Assembly (NCBI RefSeq): GCF_008801605.1
Contig: NZ_VZPJ01000001.1
Location: 1,178,001-1,242,000 of the forward strand
DNA from: Pseudomonas brassicacearum subsp. brassicacearum
Lineage (GTDB): Bacteria > Pseudomonadota > Gammaproteobacteria > Pseudomonadales > Pseudomonadaceae
Direction of reading: 5' to 3'
DNA length: 64,000 nucleotides
A program made the translations under genes and the position numbers. The notes below the pieces were generated by a model that was not told where the DNA came from, did no database searches, and was given only the letters and a program-made list of their open reading frames with translations. Below are positions 57,028 through 64,000 of this stretch, one piece after another (the first letter of the stretch is position 1; each line of letters opens with the position of its first letter).

Positions 57028-57896
57028 TGCTGACGTTTACCTTGGGCACCTTTGCCATCGCCCTCAACCACCTGTTGCTCATCAGCGCCCTGGCGCTGGC
57101 GACCTTCGTGGGCTGGCGAGTGGCCAAGCGCGGTGGCGAAAACCCCGAGTCGGTGCTGTTCGTGCTGTTTCTACTGGGCCTGCTGGCCGCACGGATCGGC
57201 TTCGTCGTCGCCTATTGGCAACATTACCGGGACGACCCGTGGCAGATCGTCGACCTGCGCGACGGTGGCTTCCTGGCCTGGCCGGGCATCGTGGCGCTGC
57301 TGATTGGCGCCTTGCTGTGGGCCCGGCGCCGTCCGCCCCTGCGCCGGCCATTGGGCTTTGGCGTCGGCAGCGGCTTGCTGTTCTGGCTGGTGGCGACCCT
57401 GTCATTGACGATTTATGAACAAGGCACCCGGCTGCCGGACATCACCCTGCGCACCGCCGACGGCGCGACCGTGAAACTCACCGATTACCAGGGCGGCCCC
57501 CTGGTGATCAATCTATGGGCCACCTGGTGCCCGCCCTGCCGGCGTGAAATGCCGGTGCTCGAAGAAGCCCAGCAACAACGTCCAGACCTGACCTTCCTGT
57601 TCGTCAATCAGGCCGAAAGCATGCAAAGCGTCAGCACCTACCTCGCCACCCAAGGCCTGAGCCTGGACAACGTGTTGTTCGATGGCAGCGGTCGTCTCGG
57701 CCAGGCTGTCGGCTCCATGGCCCTGCCGACGACCCTGTTCTACAGCGCCGATGGCCGCCTGCTGGGCAGCCACCTGGGGGAATTGTCGGAAGCGAGCCTG
57801 GCTCGCGCCCTGGAAAACTTCGAAACGCCGGACTCGTCCACGACGCCCCACTCCGCCACAAGGAAAACGCCATGCCCCGCCTCCGCCACCTGCTGA
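57027..57896 (+). CDS. Membrane-anchored TlpA-type thiol oxidoreductase with multi-helix N-terminus
   Basis: The 289-residue protein has four hydrophobic segments in the first 130 residues, related to a prolipoprotein diacylglyceryl transferase-like membrane part. A periplasmic TlpA/DsbE thioredoxin domain follows (about 130-270) with NLWATWCPPCRREMP. It probably reduces periplasmic disulfides using electrons from DsbD. Start overlaps dsbD by one base, and its tail overlaps dsbG by 25 bases. The last 20 residues lie in that overlap and are not conserved. Confidence 0.87.
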   Translation: MLTFTLGTFAIALNHLLLISALALATFVGWRVAKRGGENPESVLFVLFLLGLLAARIGFVVAYWQHYRDDPWQIVDLRDGGFLAWPGIVALLIGALLWARRRPPLRRPLGFGVGSGLLFWLVATLSLTIYEQGTRLPDITLRTADGATVKLTDYQGGPLVINLWATWCPPCRREMPVLEEAQQQRPDLTFLFVNQAESMQSVSTYLATQGLSLDNVLFDGSGRLGQAVGSMALPTTLFYSADGRLLGSHLGELSEASLARALENFETPDSSTTPHSATRKTPCPASATC

Positions 57897-58639
57897 CCCT
57901 GGCCGTTGCCGCCGCACTGTCGCAGGCCCCGCTGCTCCAGGCCGAAGAATTGCCCGCAGCCATCAAGAAGATCGAAGCCAAGGGCGCAAAAATCGTTGGC
58001 ACCTTCGACGCGCCGGACGGCTTGCGCGGTTACGCGGCGCAATACCAGAACCGTGGCATGGCGCTGTACCTGACCCCGGATGGGCAACACGTCCTGCTGG
58101 GCAACCTGTACGACGCCGACGGCAAGGACCTGAGCGCCGAGCCACTGCAAAAACTGGTTTATGCACCGATGGCCAAGGCCATCTGGGCGAAGATGGAGGG
58201 CAGCAACTGGATCGCCGACGGCAACAAGGACGCACCGCGCACGGTGTACCTGTTCAGCGATCCGAACTGCCCGTACTGCAACATGTTCTGGGAACAGGCA
58301 CGGCCCTGGGTCAAGGCCGGCAAGGTGCAGTTGCGTCACATCATGGTGGGCATCATCCGCGAAGACAGCCCGGGTAAATCCGCTGCCTTGCTGGCGGCCA
58401 AGGACCCGGAAAAAGCCCTGGCCGAGCATGAAAAGGCCGGCAAGGGCAGCCCGCTCAAACCGCTCAAGGACATACCGCCGGCCATCCAGGCGAAACTGGA
58501 CGCCAACCAGCAGTTGATGGACGAACTGGAACTGTCCGCCACCCCGGCAATTTTCTATCTGGATGAAAAAGGCGAACTGCAACAACAGCAAGGCGCGCCG
58601 TCACCGGACAAACTGGCGAAGATTCTCGGGCCCAAGTGA
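57872..58639 (+). CDS. dsbG: Periplasmic disulfide isomerase DsbG
   Basis: The 255-residue protein has a signal peptide (1-24, cleaved after LQA), a short N-terminal dimerisation domain and a thioredoxin domain with the active site CPYC (about 133). It protects or reshuffles Cys residues in periplasmic proteins. Its reductant is presumably DsbD, encoded in the same operon. CACAAGGAAAACGCC precedes the start. Confidence 0.93.
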   Translation: MPRLRHLLTLAVAAALSQAPLLQAEELPAAIKKIEAKGAKIVGTFDAPDGLRGYAAQYQNRGMALYLTPDGQHVLLGNLYDADGKDLSAEPLQKLVYAPMAKAIWAKMEGSNWIADGNKDAPRTVYLFSDPNCPYCNMFWEQARPWVKAGKVQLRHIMVGIIREDSPGKSAALLAAKDPEKALAEHEKAGKGSPLKPLKDIPPAIQAKLDANQQLMDELELSATPAIFYLDEKGELQQQQGAPSPDKLAKILGPK

Positions 58640-58660
58640 CTGGCCTCCACTGCAGACCCC

Positions 58661-58751
58661 TTGTGGGAGCGAGCTTGCTCGCGATAGCGGCAGATCAGTC
58701 AGCATTGATATGACAGACACACCGCAATCGCGAGCAAGCTCGCTCCCACAG
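58661..58751. repeat. REPIN 3' of dsbG
   Basis: Inverted REP pair of the main family, between convergent dsbG and a hydrolase gene. Confidence 0.85.
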
Positions 58752-58796
58752 GGGCTTTGCATCGGTCACAAAATCCCTGTTCGCGATGACGGCGGA

Positions 58797-59603
58797 TCAG
58801 TTGCGCAATAACCCCAGCAATGTCCGATTCACGAATTCAGGGTTCTCCAGGTTGGAGATGTGCCCCGCCTCCGGAATCAGTATATGTGGGCAACCGATCA
58901 ACTCGGCCATCTCCATGGACTCGGACGGCGGACGCGGTTTGTCCTGGTCGCCACACATCACCACCGTGCGCTTGGCATCCAGTTCATGCAGGCGCGGCAG
59001 GATGTCGTCCCGACCGAAAATGATCCGCCCCAGCGGCACGATACTGTCGCGCAGGCGATCGGTCGGCAACGCGGCCAGCGCGGCGCGAAACTGCTGATAG
59101 AGCGCCGACTGCGGGTCGATCCCCGGCCGGAAGAAGATTGGCACGATGATGTCCAGCAACGGCTCGGGAACGCTGCCGCTGGCTTCGATCTTGTCGAACA
59201 ACGAGAAGTAGTACTGGCGGGTCGGTTCCGGCTCGACACCGACGTAGGTGTCCATCAATACCAGCGACAGCACGCGCTCAGGCGCCGCCAGCGCCAGCCG
59301 TGCCCCCCACATCCCGCCCACTGAGAGCCCGAGCAGGTTGAAACAGTCGATGCCCAGGTGATCCATCAATGCCAATGCCTGACGAGCCAGGTCGTCCAGG
59401 GAGGTCATGCCCTCAGGCAAACGCCCGGACTGGCCGTGCCCCCACAAGTCCAGGGCGATGACCCGGTAATGTTGGGACAACACCTCGATCTGCGGCGCCC
59501 ACATGGTGTGGTCCCACAGATAGCTGCTGCCCAGCAGCACCACCGGGCCCTGGCCTTGGTCCAGGTAGTGAAGCGGTTGTCCGTCAATGATTGAAAAGGG
59601 CAT
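58797..59603 (-). CDS. Alpha/beta-fold hydrolase
   Basis: The 268-residue protein has the oxyanion region VVLLGSSYLWDHTMW, DLWGHGQSG, the nucleophile motif LLGLSVGGMWG and the final EAGHISNLENP. It resembles 3-oxoadipate enol-lactonase-type or related carboxyl hydrolases, but the substrate cannot be set. A complete AAGGAGGT ribosome site lies 5 bases before the ATG. It is codirectional with, and about 215 bp downstream of, the pvdL-type gene; a REP pair lies between. Confidence 0.87.
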   Translation of the reverse strand: MPFSIIDGQPLHYLDQGQGPVVLLGSSYLWDHTMWAPQIEVLSQHYRVIALDLWGHGQSGRLPEGMTSLDDLARQALALMDHLGIDCFNLLGLSVGGMWGARLALAAPERVLSLVLMDTYVGVEPEPTRQYYFSLFDKIEASGSVPEPLLDIIVPIFFRPGIDPQSALYQQFRAALAALPTDRLRDSIVPLGRIIFGRDDILPRLHELDAKRTVVMCGDQDKPRPPSESMEMAELIGCPHILIPEAGHISNLENPEFVNRTLLGLLRN

Positions 59604-59700
59604 GGGTGACCTCCTTGTTTGTGTCTGGAAAAAGCCCTGGGAGACTGAGCTGTGCAGGCTGAGCAGTCAACCTTTGAGCCGGCAGTGCCTATGCTGCCCT

Positions 59701-59796
59701 CATCGCGGGCAAGCCTTGCTCCCACAGGGTTGATGCTCGAACACAAATACTCTGTTCACAGCTGATCCCTGTGGGAGCAAGGCTTGCCCGCGAAGG
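59701..59796. repeat. Inverted REP pair between pvdL and the hydrolase gene
   Basis: Arms of the subtype CGCGGGCAAGCCTTGCTCCC and its inverse, in tail-to-tail order. It lies 25 bases after the synthetase stop and could end or attenuate its transcript. Confidence 0.85.
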
Positions 59797-59818
59797 GGTC
59801 CTTATAGACGCCGCAAAA

Positions 59819-62800
59819 CTACATTCCTTCCAACTCCGCCATCAAATCATTCAACCGATCCACCTTCTCCTCAGTGATTTCGCTGGCCGCCAGCCCATCG
59901 ATGTAGTCGGCCAGTTCCTGCACCGTGCTGCATTCGAACATCGCCCGCAGCGGTACGTTGCGTTGCAGGGCCTTTTGCACCCGTGAGGCGATCTGCGTCG
60001 CCAGCAGGGAATGCCCGCCCAGTTCGAAGAAGTTGTCCCGCACCCCCACCCGCTCGACTTTCAGCACCTGGGCCCAGATGTCTGCCAGGGTCTGTTCCAG
60101 TTCATTGCCGGGGGCTTGGTAGTCCTGGCTTTGCAACTGACCGATCTCCAGGGTCGGCAAGGCCTTGCGATCGAGTTTGCCGTTGGCGTTGAGGGGTAGG
60201 CGCTCGAGCCACAGCCAGTGCAGCGGCACCATGTATTCCGGCAGTTCGGCCCGCAGGCGCTGCTTGATGCGCTCCAGTCGTTCGGCGGATTTGAGCGCCG
60301 AGTCGGTGGCCACGAGGTAGCCCACCAGATGCTTGCCATTGGCGCCCTCCTGCACACCCACCGCCCCATCGCGCACTTCCGGCTGTTCATGCAAGCGTGC
60401 TTCGATTTCCCCCAGTTCGATGCGGTAGCCGCGGATCTTTACCTGATGGTCGATGCGTCCGACATACTCCAACACCCCATCGCTGCGCCGCCGTGCCAGG
60501 TCGCCGGTGCGGTACAGCCGCTCCCCCGGCGCGCCGAACGGGTTCGGCACAAAGACCGGGGCGGTGCGCAACGGATCGCTGACATAACCACGCCCGACCC
60601 CGGTGCCCGCCACGCACAACTCCCCCACCGCACCCAGCGGCACCAGGTCCAGCGCACCGTCGAGCAGGTACAGACGATTGTTGTCGGTGGGCGTGCCAAT
60701 CGGCAGATACGTACCACGGGTCGAGGCCAGGTCGACCCGGAAGAACGCCACGTCGTCGGAGCATTCCGCCGGGCCGTAGGCATTGACCAGACCAATGTCC
60801 GGGTAACGCAACAACCACTGGTGGGCCAGTTCCGGCGGCATCGCTTCGCCGGTGGGCAGCATCCAGCGCAAGCCGTCCAGACCGATGCGTTCCTGGGCGA
60901 GCATGCCCTGGATCAACGACGGCACGCTTTCCAGCACGCTAATGCCCTGCTGCTGTACATGCTCCAGCAACCCTTGCGGGTCGTGGGCAATGGCGTTGGG
61001 CACGATGTCGACCCGGGCACCGAACAACGGCGCGGCCAGGAACTGCCAGACCGAAATATCGAAGCTCTGGGACGCCGTCTGGGCGATCACATCCGCCTCG
61101 CTCAGCGCCAGGTACGGCACCTTGCTCAGTTGGTTGTTGAGCATGCCCCGCTGTTCCACCATCACGCCTTTGGGCAGGCCGGTGGAACCGGAGGTGTAGA
61201 TCACGTAGGCCAGGTTATCCGGCCCGCTGTAGATCCCTGGGTTTTCCAGCGAAAGAGCGCTGGCCTGGACGGCTTCCCACACCAGCAACTTCGGCCGCCC
61301 GGAACAGGCGAACTCGTCCAGCAAAGCCTGCGCCTGGGCCTCGCAGGCCTGGGTGCAAACCAACAACGGCGTGCGACTCAATTCGATGATGCGGCTCAGG
61401 CGCTGGCTCGGCAGGCCCGGGTCCAGCGGCAGGTAGCCGGCACCGGCCTTGAAGCTGCCGACGATCATGCCCAGCAGCTCGGCATCCCGTTCGGCCAGCA
61501 GCGCCACGGGCTGATCCAGGCCGACACCGGACGCGATCAGGGCATGACCGAGGCGGTTGCTGCGCGCATTCAGCTCGGCGTAGCTGTAGCTCGCGTCCAG
61601 GCAACTGACCGCAGGGCGCTGCGGATGGGCCGCGACTCGGGCCTCGAACAGCTCGACGTAACTCTGCTCCAGCGGATAGGCATGCTCGCTCTGGTTGCAG
61701 CCCTCGATGAGGAAGTCCTGTTCTTCGGCACCGATCAGCGGCAGCTCGCTCATGTCGCCGTGCAAGCCCGCCATCAATGCCAGCAGCAACCGCTTGAACT
61801 CGCCCAGCAGCCCCTGGACGGTGCTTTCATCGAAGTAGCGCTGGTCGTATGAAAGGTGCAGCCCCAGGTCATCCCCCGGGTAGCAGACCGCCGTCAGCGG
61901 GAAATTGGTGTGGGTCCGGCCCGAGTCCGAAGTGGCATTGAGACTTTGGGCGCGGTCCAGCACCGAGACCTCCACCGGGGCATTCTCGAACACGAACAAA
62001 CTGTCGAACAGAGGCTGGCCCTTGGGCAGTTCACTGACTTCCTGGATGCTCACCAGCGGCAGGTATTCGTACTCGCGCAGTTGCATGTTGCTGTCCAGCA
62101 AATCGCTGAGCCACTGGCGCACGCTGCAGCGCTGATGGTCTTCAGGCATCTGCACGCGCAAGGCGATGCTGTTGATGAACAGCCCCACGGTGCGTTGCAT
62201 CTGCGGCAGCTCCACCGGACGCCCGGCCACAGTGACGCCGAACAGCACGTCGCGGTCGCCGCTGACCCGCCGCAGCACCAGGGCCCACGCCGCCTGGGCG
62301 AACGTGTTGACCGTCAGTTGATGGGCCTGGGCCAGTTCCCGTAGCCGTGCGCCATCCTCGACATCGAGACGGGTGTAGCAGTCGCCGACGATCATGCCGC
62401 CGCTGTCACCGGCGTGCTCGCGCAGAAACTGCCGGTCGCCAGGGATCGGGGTGGTTCGCTCGAAGCCTTTCAGGTTGCGCTGCCACCACTGCCGGGCCTC
62501 GGCCAGGCTCTGGTGCTGCAACCAGCCGATGTAGTCGCGATAGCGCGGTGGCACGGTCAACTGCGGTTCGCGGTTTTCACCCAGGGCGGTGTAGATCTCG
62601 AAGAAGTCGTCCATCAGCAGCGAACGGCACCACGCATCGATGAGGATGTGGTGGTTACTCATCATGAACCAGTAGCGTGCCGCGCCGACCCGAATCAGTC
62701 GCAGATGAAACGGCGCCTGGCTCAACAGATCGAAACCGGCTTGGCGCTCGTTCTTGAGCAGCGCCTGGAGCTTGGCTTCCTGGGCGTCTTCGGGCACCTC

Positions 62801-64000
62801 GGACCAGTCGAGATAGTCCACCGGTGTGCGGCCCGGCTTGTGGATGATTTGCAGCATGTCTTCGCCGACGTTCCAGCAGAACGACGCCCGCAAGGCTTCA
62901 TGCCGGGCGATGACCGCTTGCCAGGCCTGGGCAAAACGCTGCGGGTCCAGTTCGCTGTTGATGCGATAGCGATCCTGCATGTAGTACAGGCCTGTGCCCG
63001 GTTCCAGCAAGGTGTGCAACAGCATGCCTTCCTGCATCGGTGTCAGCGGGTAGACATCTTCGATCTGCCCGGCCGGTACCGGCAGGCTGTCGAGTTGGCC
63101 CTGGGTCATCTTCGCCAGGGGGAAGTCCGATGGCGTCAGGCCGCCCGCCTCGTCCGTCAGGCAGTGCTCAATCAGGCGTTGCAACTCATCGAGGTAGGCC
63201 TCGGCCAGGGTGGCGATAGCCTGACGATCATGCCGTTCGCGGCTGAACGTCCAGCGCAGCACCAACTCGCCACCGCTGACCTGGCTGTCGACGCTCAGCT
63301 CATTGGGCAGCGGCGCATCGGGATCGTGGATCGCGCCCAGCGGCGCATCCAGCGGCTGGAACAGCGCATCCTGACCCAGGGTCTGGTCGAGCTGGCCCAG
63401 GTAGTTGAAGGTGATCGCCGCGCGCGGCAAGTTGGCCATCGTCTGGCGAGTCGCCGCGTCGGCCATGTAGCGCAATACGCCATGGCCTAGGCCCTTGTGG
63501 GGCACCGCGCGCAATTGTTCCTTGATGGCCTTGATCGAGGCACCGAAGCCTTCGTCCGCCGGGCTCAGGCGCACGGGATAGACGCTGGTGAACCAGCCGA
63601 CGGTGCGGGTCAGGTCGATGTCGTCGAACAGCGCTTCGCGGCCGTGGCCTTCGAGCTGGACCAAGGCCGAGGCATGCCCGCTCCAACGGCACAGCACCCG
63701 GGTCAGCGCGGTAAGCAGCAGGTCGTTGACCTGGGTGCGGTAGGCGCTCGGCGCCTGTTGCAACAGTTGCCGGGTGCGCTCGGCGTCCAGGCGCACGCTG
63801 ACGGTTTCAGCATGACGTTCCTGCAGCCCGCCCTCGGGATTCGCGCTGGGCAACTGCAGCTGCGCGCCACTCAACTGCACTTGCCACCACTCCAGTTCTT
63901 CGCGCAGGGATTCGCTGCCGGCGTAAGCCTGCAAGCGCGCGGCCCAGTCGCGCAATGGGCTGGTCTTGGCCGGCAACTGCACCTGCTGCCCGGTGGTGAG
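59819..64000 (-). CDS. pvdL: Pyoverdine chromophore NRPS, 3' part (PvdL-like; incomplete)
   Basis: The frame is open to the window edge, so the N-terminal part lies outside. The visible 1394 codons carry: an epimerisation domain (up to about 63115, with [19 protein letters not shown] and NYLGQ); a condensation domain with NHHILIDAW; an adenylation domain with [16 protein letters not shown] and [15 protein letters not shown]; and a carrier domain [15 protein letters not shown]. There is no thioesterase. The order E-C-A-T matches the end of PvdL (D-Tyr then Dab). Pocket residues D, I, W (FDISVWQ), then E, L, T and A read like the Dab code. The C-domain active site reads DA instead of DG. Confidence 0.9.
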   Translation of the reverse strand, partial: LTTGQQVQLPAKTSPLRDWAARLQAYAGSESLREELEWWQVQLSGAQLQLPSANPEGGLQERHAETVSVRLDAERTRQLLQQAPSAYRTQVNDLLLTALTRVLCRWSGHASALVQLEGHGREALFDDIDLTRTVGWFTSVYPVRLSPADEGFGASIKAIKEQLRAVPHKGLGHGVLRYMADAATRQTMANLPRAAITFNYLGQLDQTLGQDALFQPLDAPLGAIHDPDAPLPNELSVDSQVSGGELVLRWTFSRERHDRQAIATLAEAYLDELQRLIEHCLTDEAGGLTPSDFPLAKMTQGQLDSLPVPAGQIEDVYPLTPMQEGMLLHTLLEPGTGLYYMQDRYRINSELDPQRFAQAWQAVIARHEALRASFCWNVGEDMLQIIHKPGRTPVDYLDWSEVPEDAQEAKLQALLKNERQAGFDLLSQAPFHLRLIRVGAARYWFMMSNHHILIDAWCRSLLMDDFFEIYTALGENREPQLTVPPRYRDYIGWLQHQSLAEARQWWQRNLKGFERTTPIPGDRQFLREHAGDSGGMIVGDCYTRLDVEDGARLRELAQAHQLTVNTFAQAAWALVLRRVSGDRDVLFGVTVAGRPVELPQMQRTVGLFINSIALRVQMPEDHQRCSVRQWLSDLLDSNMQLREYEYLPLVSIQEVSELPKGQPLFDSLFVFENAPVEVSVLDRAQSLNATSDSGRTHTNFPLTAVCYPGDDLGLHLSYDQRYFDESTVQGLLGEFKRLLLALMAGLHGDMSELPLIGAEEQDFLIEGCNQSEHAYPLEQSYVELFEARVAAHPQRPAVSCLDASYSYAELNARSNRLGHALIASGVGLDQPVALLAERDAELLGMIVGSFKAGAGYLPLDPGLPSQRLSRIIELSRTPLLVCTQACEAQAQALLDEFACSGRPKLLVWEAVQASALSLENPGIYSGPDNLAYVIYTSGSTGLPKGVMVEQRGMLNNQLSKVPYLALSEADVIAQTASQSFDISVWQFLAAPLFGARVDIVPNAIAHDPQGLLEHVQQQGISVLESVPSLIQGMLAQERIGLDGLRWMLPTGEAMPPELAHQWLLRYPDIGLVNAYGPAECSDDVAFFRVDLASTRGTYLPIGTPTDNNRLYLLDGALDLVPLGAVGELCVAGTGVGRGYVSDPLRTAPVFVPNPFGAPGERLYRTGDLARRRSDGVLEYVGRIDHQVKIRGYRIELGEIEARLHEQPEVRDGAVGVQEGANGKHLVGYLVATDSALKSAERLERIKQRLRAELPEYMVPLHWLWLERLPLNANGKLDRKALPTLEIGQLQSQDYQAPGNELEQTLADIWAQVLKVERVGVRDNFFELGGHSLLATQIASRVQKALQRNVPLRAMFECSTVQELADYIDGLAASEITEEKVDRLNDLMAELEGM

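Overview
This 64 kb window is ordinary chromosome from a fluorescent Pseudomonas, most likely the P. fluorescens group. The evidence is the high GC content, the characteristic gene neighbours (cmaX-crfX-cmpX-sigX-oprF; guaD-xdhC-xdhB-xdhA-smc-zipA-ligA; yggL-dacB-rlmKL-rmf-pyrD; ppsA/ppsR), pyoverdine genes, and many Pseudomonas REP/REPIN repeats. I see no phage, integrase, transposase, CRISPR array, tRNA or rRNA. The only structural RNA gene is the 4.5S SRP RNA. The last gene, a peptide synthetase, runs off the right edge.

Layout. (1) 1-3.2 kb: a DUF4823-type lipoprotein, ffs, a small beta-rich orphan protein and a zinc-ribbon metallopeptidase. (2) 3.2-11 kb, minus strand: ligA, zipA, smc and a GntR regulator. 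(3) 11.3-19.8 kb: purine catabolism (xdhA, xdhB, xdhC, guaD), a second GntR regulator and a BenE-family transporter. (4) 20-29.1 kb: yggL, dacB, a CHASE/PAS/GGEEF cyclase, rlmKL, rmf and pyrD. (5) 29.2-41.2 kb: the nitrate assimilation regulon nasS-nasT, nasA, a fused PP2C phosphatase/Ser-Thr kinase, and nirB-nirD-nasC-cobA. (6) 41.8-50.9 kb: oprF, sigX, cmpX, crfX, cmaX, rraA, an alpha/beta hydrolase, and divergent ppsA/ppsR. (7) 51-64 kb: pyoverdine genes mbtH, pvdH and the 3' end of a pvdL-like synthetase, surrounding a two-component system (dsbRS type) divergent from dsbD-tlpA-dsbG.

The strongest regulatory logic is in block 5. Each of the three nitrate transcription units (nasST, nasA, nirB) starts with a -24/-12 (sigma-54) promoter. 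Each then has a short leader with hairpins whose six-base loops carry A at position 1 and G at position 4, followed by an intrinsic terminator. That is the target architecture of ANTAR antiterminators, and the window encodes the ANTAR protein NasT and its partner NasS. nasST therefore appears to control its own expression as well as nasA and nirB. Other readable circuits are paired direct repeats before xdhA, a TTGT-AC-ACAA palindrome between the second GntR gene and the transporter, 11-bp tandem repeats facing both ways between dsbR and dsbD, and PvdS-type promoters before pvdH and mbtH.

REP-type palindromes fill most gaps between convergent or end-to-end genes. One between the phosphatase/kinase gene and nirB has expanded into a four-unit, 34-bp tandem array inside its two inverted arms.
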